In this document: piece by piece, positions 22,501-28,210 of the stretch
How positions within the stretch are numbered: the first letter of the stretch is position 1
How the letters are laid out: every line of letters begins with the position of its first letter
From: Heliocidaris erythrogramma
Taxonomy: Eukaryota; Echinodermata; Echinoidea; Camarodonta; Echinometridae
Assembly: GCA_025617745.1 (NCBI GenBank)
Contig: CM046856.1
Location: 46,987,049 to 47,051,048 of the forward strand
Direction: 5' to 3'
DNA length: 64,000 nucleotides
Position numbers and translations under genes: made by a program
The notes under the pieces: generated by a model
What the model saw: the letters and a program-made list of their open reading frames with translations, nothing else
Databases searched by the model: none
Told to the model about the DNA's origin: nothing

Positions 22501-24807
22501 TACCATGATAATGTATCGGTCACTCACCGATTATCACTCACACCCACATGTAAACCCACATCAACAATGAATCCAGATTTGAAGTATACTCCCTCTCTTC
22601 TTCTATTAGGGATTAGTCCGTTTTGTCTTCTACACTATCAGTAAGTATAAATATTTTACCTGAATTGCATCATGACTATATCTCGAAAATGGTCCTGGTC
22701 CCTCAATGAAAAGGGAAGTTATCACAACTGACATGTCCATGAAATTAAATTGAAATATATTGAAAATATATACTCCATAAATCAAGGCAAACTGGGATGT
22801 GAACGCACTTTGATTTTTTTCATCTCTAAGCTTTCTAATTATTTCCCTTTATTGGAAATTTTTTTTGTGTTTCTCTAACACTTATAGTTTGTAATCATAT
22901 ATGGTCCCTATACCTTTGATTTTTATCATTATTAATTGTTTATTTCTGTTATATTAGTCTGACTCTTAATTTGAGTTTTCATTTTTTACAACTGCCTCTT
23001 TCTTTTTTTATCTTTCTATATTATTGTCTTTTCTCCAGTATCACCTCGTTTTCCTGCCTCCCCTATCTATCTGTTTGTTTTCTATATATCTTTCTATACA
23101 ACACTCTTTATCAAATTATGTGGATGGGTATTTGTTACCTACTATTGTTTGAATATAGTTTCCATTGCAAACATCCCAGCACGATGAAAAACCTAGCTTT
23201 CTTATTGGACCTTTCAATAGCTGCCTATACAAGTATAACCAAATTCTAAACGATTCCCCATACATAACCTTTCATATAGCCTGTATTCCGAACTCTGGTT
23301 TAACTTAACGGTCTAAGTGTGGTTTAAACCCAGTTCAAACCTGCCCTATAAACCGGAGTTTTAGACAATCACTTTCTGAACTCTGGTTTAACTAAAACTC
23401 CAGTCTAAGTTGGGTTTACCTTTGTACATAAATTTAGACTGGACATAATTTAAATTAAAGTCTGGTTTAAATTAGACTGGAGTTTAAGTTAAACCGGGGT
23501 GAATCTTGATGCCAGTGAGCTCCGTCATACTAATTTCATCTAAGGCTAAACAATCCCCTTTTTTTGTTCTCTATGCCTATTACCACCGAAAAGAAAAGGA
23601 AAACTTGCAAGGATACCATTCATATTTTACACTAAGGTTAAACCATGACCACAGACAAAAACAAAAAAAATCTCTGCGAACCAGGCTACACTCTATATCA
23701 AATTAATCTCCATATGTCCACGATTCAAATGTCGCCGGGCTGGAGCAACGTTCATTTCACGTTGCAAATAATAAGCATCAACCATAGGAAAGAAAAAAGC
23801 TTTCTCAAATCTTGGATTAATCACAATCGTTCTATTCTTGTGGACCATCGAAGGGCAAGTCCGATTAGAATGACCTATTTAGGTTTAATCGATGTCTCCT
23901 CCAATCAGACTTCAAATTAAAGCTTGGATTCCTAGAGAACAAAATCATCTATATTTACAATCTGTATGGTAAGGTCGATGTTTATCGTAGATGAGGAAAA
24001 TTCGCTGAAAGGCTTCTCCAAAGATAACTATCTTGTGTCCCACAAACAAAATAACAAAATGATGTATTCGCGTGTGATGTATTAAATTTGACGTACATTT
24101 GACTTATATTAGATATTGAAATAAGTCGAACGTCGCTTCAGAGCCTGGATTTCTTTATACTTCACAGACGTATAGTCCTGGAGGCTCAAAGACTAATGAT
24201 CTTGAAGGTTTCAAGACCAATGGTCTTGCAGGTTCCAAGACTGATTGTCTAACTAAAGTATTCTGCATCTAGGTTATATTATACATACATTCCCAATTAA
24301 GTAACTACTTAAGTATACTATTATTTACTCGTGAATTAAACGTTGATATTTGTGCACCTTTGTCTTGCAGTTCTAATAAGAATTAATCAAATAAATGTAA
24401 TAGTATTCAAGATACCAAACGTGCTAAACGGTTCCTAATTTCGATAATGAAATAGGGTTCATAATTCCGAGAAAAAAATAGGGTTCGTATAATTTCAAAA
24501 GGGAAATGGGGTTCATAATCCCCAAACTGAAACATGGTTCATTTCATTTTCGGAACTTCGTACATTTTTGTACATCTTCGGGATAAACAAACATTTATAC
24601 CTTGGGATTCATGAACATTCGGATAAACGAACTTTCGGAAAGTGAAAATGTAACCATAAAACCTGTGAAGAGAAACTTACTTGCAAGCACAACTCTTTTG
24701 CATGACTTCTGCCCTGGCGAACCCCGTAAGCTCACAGAAGCCATCGGAACAGTACACGATTGGGTAATCTCTCTCCACTTGCGCATTCCCGAGAACAAAA
24801 TTGCTAT
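5662..24807 (-). CDS. KCNH8: ELK-type (Kv12) voltage-gated potassium channel, KCNH8-like; coding exons 2-19, start exon missing
   Basis: Eighteen exons join in frame (5662-6213, 6457-6557, 6964-7148, 7529-7746, 8900-9001, 10023-10131, 10289-10394, 10898-11040, 11509-11615, 12957-13156, 13716-13910, 15419-15623, 16006-16163, 18032-18269, 18646-18803, 19584-19709, 21396-21502, 24681-24807), all with GT donors and AG acceptors. Exon phases agree at every junction. The 3,137 nt encode 1,044 residues plus TGA. Order: PAS (about 1-115), S1-S4 (about 206-330), S5, pore helix and filter SVGFGN (413-418), S6, C-linker, cyclic-nucleotide-binding homology domain (about 510-655), disordered tail, coiled coil (about 840-885). 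NVSANT after the filter and [15 protein letters not shown] in the PAS point to ELK rather than EAG (NIAPST) or ERG (NVSPNT). The product should be a plasma-membrane tetramer passing K+ near resting potential. The first exon, with the usual N-terminal PAS-cap, was not found. Positions used here count from the first complete codon of exon 2. Confidence 0.96.
6457..6557 (-). CDS. KCNH8: KCNH8-like coding exon 18 (coiled coil, first part)
   Basis: 101 nt, acceptor aaatag, donor gtatta. It encodes [20 protein letters not shown] and [13 protein letters not shown]. The Leu/Val heptad spacing continues into exon 19, giving the short C-terminal coiled coil typical of KCNH proteins. Confidence 0.88.
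6964..7148 (-). CDS. KCNH8: KCNH8-like coding exon 17 (tail)
   Basis: 185 nt, acceptor ttcttag, donor gtagca (not ideal but GT). It starts [20 protein letters not shown], corresponding to IVDGIED and FDF in vertebrate KCNH8, then a Ser/Arg-rich stretch with several possible phosphorylation sites (RHRSLT, RSSVHS). Confidence 0.9.
7326..7592 (-). repeat. Diverged tandem copies of the 3' end of coding exon 16
   Basis: The exon end 7529-7592 (cacatgttacttgatgtcag on the transcript) recurs at about 7434-7507 (cacatgtttcttgacgtcag, ending ccaag|gtatat) and, more diverged, at 7326-7382 and 7383-7411. The second copy keeps a donor-like ccaaggtat at the matching place but has an in-frame stop. Confidence 0.75.
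7529..7746 (-). CDS. KCNH8: KCNH8-like coding exon 16 (tail, SVPPDLSPR)
   Basis: 218 nt, acceptor taacag, donor gtatga. It encodes a polar, acidic tail ending HMLLDVSNS and VPPDLSPR; the latter matches the conserved PPDLSPR of vertebrate KCNH8. Its 3' end has diverged extra copies in the next intron (7326-7508), reported as a separate finding. Confidence 0.9.
8900..9001 (-). CDS. KCNH8: KCNH8-like coding exon 15 (post-CNBHD basic segment)
   Basis: 102 nt, exactly 34 codons, acceptor ctttcag, donor gtgagt after AGA. It encodes [20 protein letters not shown], then a strongly basic [12 protein letters not shown]. It keeps frame with both neighbours. Its sequence is poorly conserved, so it rests on splice sites and phase rather than homology. 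Confidence 0.8.
10023..10131 (-). CDS. KCNH8: KCNH8-like coding exon 14 (CNBHD helix C and intrinsic ligand)
   Basis: 109 nt, acceptor gatacag, donor gtgagc. It encodes [20 protein letters not shown] and [16 protein letters not shown]. The FNL triplet sits where a tyrosine-containing YNL acts as the intrinsic ligand filling the nucleotide pocket of vertebrate ELK; phenylalanine is the ERG-like residue. Confidence 0.95.
10289..10394 (-). CDS. KCNH8: KCNH8-like coding exon 13 (CNBHD, second part)
   Basis: 106 nt, acceptor ttgatag, donor gtgagt. It encodes [17 protein letters not shown] and [18 protein letters not shown](L) and ALTYCDLQ are signature segments of KCNH channels. The intron to exon 14 is the shortest in the gene (157 nt). 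Confidence 0.95.
10898..11040 (-). CDS. KCNH8: KCNH8-like coding exon 12 (CNBHD beta roll)
   Basis: 143 nt, acceptor tttgtag, donor gtaact. It encodes [38 protein letters not shown] and VVAILG, the first half of the cyclic-nucleotide-binding homology domain. As in relatives, the Arg of the canonical phosphate-binding cassette is not expected, so this domain probably does not bind cyclic nucleotides. Confidence 0.96.
11509..11615 (-). CDS. KCNH8: KCNH8-like coding exon 11 (C-linker to CNBHD)
   Basis: 107 nt, acceptor tacacag, donor gtatga. It encodes [20 protein letters not shown] and the following ASQGCLR with the Arg split. [12 protein letters not shown] is highly conserved in KCNH channels. 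The ATG here is an internal methionine. Confidence 0.95.
12180..12268. repeat. TTTA/TTA-rich tract ending in T-run plus G-run
   Basis: Simple tetranucleotide and trinucleotide repeats of T and A followed by a T homopolymer directly joined to about ten G. Lies in intron 10 of the channel gene. Confidence 0.9.
12275..12560 (+). repeat. Degenerate short tandem repeat around CACAAATGTAAAAA
   Basis: Words such as ccacaaatat, ccgcaaatgtaaa, cctgcaaatgtc, ccacaagtgtaaaaac and cctacaaatgtaaaa recur about every 20-40 bases, with two copies of ataacatgtca. One more copy (accacaaatgtcaaaacatt) lies at 12664, next to a MITE remnant. Confidence 0.7.
12690..12757. repeat. MITE end fragment
   Basis: ggctgagagcaaatttgtc and aagttttatgaaacagggccc match, in part inverted, the remnant at 1316-1455. 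Only one end is seen. Confidence 0.4.
12957..13156 (-). CDS. KCNH8: KCNH8-like coding exon 10 (end of S6 and C-linker)
   Basis: 200 nt, acceptor ccctcag, donor gtaagg. It encodes [20 protein letters not shown] (inner S6 and gate) and the C-linker helices with [20 protein letters not shown] and WSINMGID. The position corresponding to MHA in vertebrate ELK reads CHA here. Confidence 0.96.
13414..13712 (+). repeat. CAAT/ATCT tetranucleotide tract
   Basis: Two blocks of (CAAT)n with CTAT and CAGT variants plus CAACAA-rich sequence, ending within a few bases of the exon 9 donor (13716). On the transcript it is (ATTG)n directly after the splice donor. Confidence 0.95.
13716..13910 (-). CDS. KCNH8: KCNH8-like coding exon 9 (pore loop)
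   Basis: 195 nt, acceptor tttacag, donor gtaaaa. It holds the turret with one N-glycosylation sequon (NST in GSNSTGP), the pore helix [10 protein letters not shown] and the selectivity filter SVGFGN followed by [11 protein letters not shown], then the start of S6. NVSANT is the ELK form. The donor is followed within about 15 nt by a long TTGA/CAAT tetranucleotide tract. Confidence 0.97.
14368..14549 (+). mobile_element. GTCCTCGGA foldback element, copy A, inside a TG repeat
   Basis: The terminal inverted repeat is cttgtatggc ... gccatacaaag; inner inverted words are tccgaggac and gtcctcgga. Shared internal sequence: acggagaac-like start, caatggtcctc, gaacaatgaatttgtg and ttattccgtcga. (GT)n lies on both sides (14329-14365 and 14553-14568). 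Confidence 0.75.
14590..14880 (+). repeat. Related modules with other key words (GTCATCGGT; GCTTGTGTGG)
   Basis: At 14600-14735 gtcatcggt recurs four times with gaacaatgg, tttattccgtaaatgaattt and tcgaacaatag. At 14785-14870 tttattccgtcaggcttgtg, gcttgtgtggc and gaacaatagag occur. They share the connecting phrases of the flanking GTCCTCGGA copies but not their key word. Confidence 0.5.
14921..15113 (+). mobile_element. GTCCTCGGA foldback element, copy B
   Basis: atgtccgaggacattttcgg starts at about 14935; the right end is gtcctcggaagtaaagccat. Internal sequence matches copies A and C. Followed by (TG)n at 15115-15150. Confidence 0.75.
15188..15345 (-). mobile_element. SINE with tRNA-like head, sharing its body with the 3040-3222 SINE
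   Basis: Read on the minus strand: head tggtctagcggtaatgtctg (A-box-like, 15318-15337 region), then aaggtttgaatatc (B-box-like), then ctttcggatggtgacgttaa and ggtcggtcccagacg, the same body as at 3121-3170. The end lies in A/T-rich sequence before a TG tract. The head is typical of a tRNA-derived SINE. Confidence 0.65.
15419..15623 (-). CDS. KCNH8: KCNH8-like coding exon 8 (S4 voltage sensor and S5)
   Basis: 205 nt, acceptor tacacag, donor gtaaaa. S4 reads [20 protein letters not shown] with regularly spaced positive residues; it is followed by [20 protein letters not shown] (S5) and [15 protein letters not shown]-rich stretch on the transcript (about 15658-15690 in window coordinates) lies a few tens of bases upstream of the acceptor. 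Confidence 0.96.
15658..15733 (+). repeat. GA tract followed by G-run
   Basis: (GA)12 near 15668-15690 and a G12 run at 15721-15733, upstream (on the transcript) of the exon 8 acceptor. Confidence 0.9.
15770..15960 (-). mobile_element. Possible 5'-truncated LINE 3' end
   Basis: Minus-strand sequence ending in AATTG/AATTC-type tandem words (ttcaatccaactcaattcaa on plus). Similar ends occur at 21718-21870, 35663-35760 and 37040-37200. No reading frame is present, so the assignment rests on tail style alone. Confidence 0.3.
16006..16163 (-). CDS. KCNH8: KCNH8-like coding exon 7 (end of S2, S3)
   Basis: 158 nt, acceptor actag, donor gtaaga. It encodes [20 protein letters not shown], conserved in all EAG-family channels, and S3 ([16 protein letters not shown]). 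The S3-S4 loop is short. Confidence 0.96.
16839..17263 (+). mobile_element. MITE-like element A1 (GATCGGTCTG family)
   Basis: Left end agcccaccgcgcactatacg then gatcggtctgtgatgcgatt; right end is the inverse (ggatcgcagtcgatcgtaga, tgtgctgtgggctttaa). It contains gtcgtagtgacgtcaga. Directly abuts element A2. Located in intron 6. Confidence 0.75.
17262..17905 (+). mobile_element. MITE-like element A2, interrupted by another MITE
   Basis: Left end cccgggcccacactgcacga and tctgactacgatgcgatttt; right end gggtcgcagtcggatcgtac and gtgcgctgggctt. The inner part is split at 17443-17669 by an AATAGACC MITE. The inverted homologue B1 (20329-20761) lacks the insertion. Confidence 0.75.
17443..17669. 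mobile_element. AATAGACC MITE, intact copy nested in A2
   Basis: 227 bp with terminal inverted repeats aatagacctgtttactaa and ttagtaaacaggcctatt. The inner sequence matches 3410-3728. The empty site, read from B1 (inverse strand), is gaattcaattccaaatc, against gattcaat[element]tccaaatcg here. Confidence 0.85.
18032..18269 (-). CDS. KCNH8: KCNH8-like coding exon 6 (S1 and S2)
   Basis: 238 nt, acceptor ccacag, donor gttagt. It encodes LPEYKV, then S1 ([20 protein letters not shown]) and most of S2 ([15 protein letters not shown]), ending one base into the Asp codon completed by exon 7. PFN after S1 and the acidic residues of S2 are family features. Confidence 0.96.
18646..18803 (-). CDS. KCNH8: KCNH8-like coding exon 5 (PAS to S1 linker)
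   Basis: 158 nt, acceptor ttattag, donor gtaaga. It begins with an acidic and Asn/Tyr-rich stretch, then [20 protein letters not shown] and a lysine/arginine-rich end. [12 protein letters not shown] is a hallmark of the ELK subfamily linker and helps to separate it from ERG and EAG. The acidic insert before it looks lineage-specific. Confidence 0.93.
19584..19709 (-). CDS. KCNH8: KCNH8-like coding exon 4 (PAS domain, end)
   Basis: 126 nt, acceptor tttacag, donor gtatgt. It encodes [19 protein letters not shown] and the following LASHKDIT, the last PAS strands, which dock on the cyclic-nucleotide-binding homology domain in this family. The acceptor is preceded on the transcript by an unusually long pyrimidine-rich tract (positions 19717-19905). 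Confidence 0.95.
19717..19905 (+). repeat. Polypurine (GAA/GGA-rich) tract
   Basis: About 190 nt almost entirely of A and G, dominated by GAAGAA and GAGGAG. On the transcript it is a TTC-rich pyrimidine tract starting just upstream of the exon 4 acceptor (19710). Open frames rich in Arg/Lys or Leu/Ser through it are artefacts. Confidence 0.95.
20329..20761 (-). mobile_element. MITE-like element B1 (inverted homologue of A2)
   Basis: Left end aaggccaccgcacaccttac and gatcggtctgcgatccgatt; right end gcatcgtagtcagatcgtgc and gtgtgcgccgggcttta. Its inner sequence is the reverse complement of A2, with gtatgacgtcactatg. Confidence 0.75.
20760..21163 (+). mobile_element. MITE-like element B2 (homologue of A1)
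   Basis: gatcggtctgtgatccgatt, gtcgtagtgacgtcac and right end tcgcagaccgatcgtaaggt then gtgcggtgaccttta. Same orientation as A1 but with a shortened left end. Confidence 0.7.
21396..21502 (-). CDS. KCNH8: KCNH8-like coding exon 3 (PAS domain, middle)
   Basis: 107 nt, acceptor tgctcag, donor gtaagtat. It encodes [19 protein letters not shown] and ends RKKD plus one base of the next codon. FLYGPDT is the conserved turn after the PAS beta-strand shared by EAG-family channels. An 80-codon open frame covers the exon and runs into both introns. Confidence 0.95.
21718..21880 (-). mobile_element. Possible LINE 3' end fragment
   Basis: gattttgatttgattttaat followed by AT-rich sequence with ttctgcatgtttcacatttt; resembles the AATTG/AATCA-type tails of the pieces at 15770 and 37040. 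No coding sequence seen. Confidence 0.25.
21880..23280. other. Intron 2 sequence, no recognised feature
   Basis: AT-rich intron between exons 2 and 3. A 104-codon minus-strand open frame at 22213-22527 has no splice support or recognisable domain. Confidence 0.5.
23283..23515. repeat. Foldback repeat built on CTGGTTTAA / TTAAACCAG
   Basis: ccgaactctggtttaactta (23287) is answered by gactggagtttaagttaaac (23475-23497); aactctggtttaactaaaac occurs again at 23380. The word ctggtttaa/ttaaaccag-like recurs in both orientations about eight times. Confidence 0.65.
24425..24650. repeat. Degenerate repeat around GGGTTCATAATTCCGA
   Basis: Phrases tagggttcataattccgaga, ggggttcataatccc, catggttcatttcattttcg, cggaacttcg, gaacattcggataaacgaac and tttcggaaag recur. 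Similar words form the foldback at 38560-38800. It ends about 30 bases from the exon 2 donor. Confidence 0.6.
24681..24807 (-). CDS. KCNH8: KCNH8-like coding exon 2 (PAS domain, first part)
   Basis: 127 nt between acceptor ttacag and donor gtaagt. It begins with the last two bases of a split codon, then encodes SNFVLGNAQ and [15 protein letters not shown], ending in CACK with the lysine split over the next intron. This is the first half of the PAS core and is almost invariant in ELK channels. An antisense open frame of 80 codons overlaps it and is only a shadow. In relatives the preceding exon carries the start codon and the PAS-cap, so this exon is internal; no start codon is assigned. Confidence 0.95.
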
Positions 24808-24980
24808 CTGTAACAAGAATACAATGAAGGGGACTAACAATTAACTATGATTTTGGGGGTACGAATGAAGTATGGAACGAGGTTAGGATTGAAATAAAGA
24901 AGGATGAAACAACAATTGAGGAATAATCATCCCCTAAAAAGAAAAAGTAATAATAAAAAGGCTCTAACTGAAATCAAACA

Positions 24981-24984
<4 letters not shown>

Positions 24985-25014
<30 letters not shown>
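24985..25014. repeat. (AC)n microsatellite
   Basis: About 15 AC units. Confidence 0.98.
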
Positions 25015-25016
<2 letters not shown>

Positions 25017-27289
25017 CAAGTGCTGAATGGCAGAACATAATATATCAATTGAATTTCAAGCGAATGTTATCACTGACAACAGGACAACCTACACGGTTAA
25101 ATTACATTTTCCTGGCTAAATCAAACAAAGGATAGATTTTTTTGTTATTGCACCAGACTTTTTGAGTCCGATGACCTCCTCTGACATCTTCTAAAATCAA
25201 TTTGAATTTCCATGATTGCATACTATTCTGTTTGCCTGCTAGGTTACTAGAAAAAGGGCGATTTTTGTGGCATGGTTTTTATTCCAGGACATTTTCTTCA
25301 ATAAATAGTGAAATGTAATCATCAAAAAATAAGATGATTACTTTTATCATTATGTGTTTTCCCTTTATCTAGTTTGCATTCCTGAGTCTCTATTTTCCTC
25401 TTTCCTTTCTTCATCATACTCAAGATGCATGCTCAATCTTAAAATTTGATAATGATTCTCGAGAAGAAATCATTATCAAATCTAGCGGCTAAGTGATTGT
25501 TTTTGTCTATTTTATTGCTCTGTAGAAGAAATGCCAGGATAGGATTACAATTCAGTATATACATCATCCTTTTTCGAAACAGATAATCGGCCAACAAAGA
25601 AGCGAAATAAATCTTAATTTGAGGCTCAGATCTTGTTGTCAGTGAAAGAAAAAAGATTATACATGAACATGTATTTCAATCTGTGCACAAGAAATTGATG
25701 GTATTTTCAAAAGGCATAATTTCATATAATACCGATTGATATTTAAAGAAACAATGTACAATATCTGTATGCCATGCAGAAGATTACTTTACGTGGAGGG
25801 CCAAGAAAACGCAACACTCTTCTGTCTATCAATTTTCTTTCGTTTTAATCAGACACATTGGGAACTGTAAATCCATAAACAACGGAGGTGATATTTCATC
25901 AGAATGATAAATTAATGATACAGACTTGATTGATATTAACTTTCCGGGAAATCATATACATTATGTTACACGATGGCAAGTATGTAATTAGTTGGTATTA
26001 ATAATCATATGAGACTAAACTATGCTGTTACACAAACTGTCTCTATGCGTTTCTCTTCTCTTAAGCATTTTAAGAGATTGATGAAAGCATTATTCAAGTT
26101 TTCTCTCTATTTCACAAGACTTTTACCAGCCTCTTAAAGTGATTTGATAACTTTGTAGAGGCTTGATAAAATATGAGCTGACTAGCCTTACATGCTATCA
26201 GTGTTAGTATGTAATATGGTGTAAAAATGAAGCCCTGTGGGAAAAAAAGCACTTCAAAATCATCATGTGCTTCACAAAAGTAAACATATGCAAGTGACCG
26301 GAAATGCCAGACTCCTTTTTCCCCATAGAGTCAGTGTTAGACTAAAGCGTATGGCCATACGCTTTCGTAGATGGGAGTATTCAGTCATAGATATCTTAAT
26401 TATAGCATTATATATTTGAAAACCTTTATATGCCTGGCTATTTATTTATCTTTCTGAACATTATTATACAAGACAGATATCAAAATTCAACAATTTATTA
26501 AATCAAGCCTCCACAAAGTTACCGAATGCCTTTAAGGGTGGAGCAGTATGCTGGGCTCGTTGTCTATTATTAAAGTACCACAAGACTGAGGTGACATCTT
26601 TCATTAAAAGGTCCATCGTATAGGCCACCATCAACCTTGCTAGAAACAACACCTGTCTCCTACCAACACAATATTGCGTGACCTCCTTTTCCAGATACAG
26701 CACGTCGGATTGTAATCGAGGGACCGAGAATGTTCCGCACAGCTCGAAATAATATTTACCGGTGATTGCTACAGCTATACTTTTTTATCTGCTCAATTAC
26801 TTGTGAATGCCGTTTTGACAGCTTGGCAAAGAACGAAGGAAACACTCCCTACAATAAATGAATGTCAGGTTAATTGCACTGGAGTCGTCTGCATTAATTT
26901 TTGTAATTTAGTTCTATTTCCATTTTATTTGAGTTCGCCCTTATTTCACAAACCATAACATAAAGATTGTTATGTAACATATACCAGTCTGAATGTATAA
27001 AATTGCATTAAAAATTAAAACAATAAAGGCATACATAAAAAGGGAAAAGTTGTGCCTTACAAAATATTTCTGGTGGATTCAGTGACGTTGTTATATTTTA
27101 TCGTTAAGATGGTGACCCTCGTCCAATAAGACGTACATTAACTTTAAAAAATCCAACGTTGGAATTATTCTTGCTTTTAAGTCAGTTTCGTTTGCCCCCT
27201 TTTCTAAAATGATGTAATCTAATTACTAGCAAAAAACGTCTCCATTTCTAACATTATGTACGTTCTAATGTACTAGCACAAGAGAAAGA

Positions 27290-27385
27290 GAGAACGAGAG
27301 AGGGAGAGAGAGTGAGAGAGAGGGAGAGAGAGTGAGAGAGGGGTGCGTGTAAGCGTACATGAGAGAGAGAAGAGAGAAAATGAAC
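27290..27385 (+). repeat. GAGAGGGAGAGAGAGT minisatellite
   Basis: Repeating agagagggagagagagtg units. Confidence 0.9.
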
Positions 27386-27492
27386 TGATTGAATGAATGA
27401 ACAGAAGATGGTATAATTTATAGAGAAAACACTTGGTGGCGGAATGGTGTTTTTTTTTGTGTGTGTTCGTGTTATCGTGACATCAACATTGT

Positions 27493-27514
27493 GGGGGGGG
27501 GGGGGGGGGGGGGG
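27493..27514 (+). repeat. G22 homopolymer
   Basis: Uninterrupted run of 22 G, followed by agttaggtg. Confidence 0.95.
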
Positions 27515-28154
27515 AGTTAGGTGTTAAAACACCCCCTTTAGCAGTGTTTTAGGTTTTTAGAAATGAAACAAAAGCTTGTTTTTAACAAGATCTCCCTTTC
27601 TTTTTCTTTTTTTGAGTAAAAATGCTGGTAATCTATTTTTTTTTTTTTGCGCTTGTCAGAAAATTTTGGAGTAAAAATTTTTTTTTTTTAAATCCTGGGT
27701 TGCCACTGGTAGAATCTTTTTCTTTCATGAGGACCTATAATAATATATTATCTAGAATATATTGAAGTACTGCCCCGAGGGAAAAGGCACTTAGGAAAAA
27801 CCAGCAAATTAATTATATTTAAGTGAAAGACAAACGGGAGAGTTGACCGCCACTATGTCACAATCGAATAAACAATGCCAATTTGAGATTAGCATAGAAT
27901 TAGTGATCTTATTTTTCAAACATCCATAACTTTCTTATTCCTTGTCCGATTCATTTCGAGCTTTCACCATCCTGTTTTTCTCATTTTTCTGCTTTCATGC
28001 AAATCATATTATTACCAAGGTTGGATTTCTATGGTCGAATGGATTTTAGAACAACTTTTTACCAGGTCCTGCTGGACAAAATGCCCTGCAAATTGGCACA
28101 AGCATGCGATATACACAGTTGAAATAATATGAACACGGAGCACCCTTGCGCCTT

Positions 28155-28210
28155 TGCCTTGGTGATCACGTGATCGCAGTCAGGCGAGCCAATCCGGTGA
28201 GTGATTTTCA
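28155..28210. promoter_or_regulatory. Candidate promoter-like patch with E-box palindrome and CCAAT
   Basis: gatcacgtgatc (28164-28175) is a perfect palindrome with a CACGTG E-box; gagccaatccggtgagtg follows. The patch is GC-richer than its surroundings. Which gene it would serve is unknown. Confidence 0.2.

Larger units (their letters stand above)
25020..28150. other. Gene-poor stretch
   Basis: Holds an AG-rich minisatellite (27290-27385), a G22 run (27493-27514) and an open frame discussed at 26503. No other supported feature. It may be intron 1 or upstream of the channel gene. Confidence 0.5.

Noticed and set aside
22213-22527. 104-codon minus frame in intron 2
   Set aside because: No domain, no splice context, AT-rich codon use; likely chance.
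24595-24844. 80-codon frames on both strands over exon 2
   Set aside because: They are shadows of the real PAS exon in other frames.
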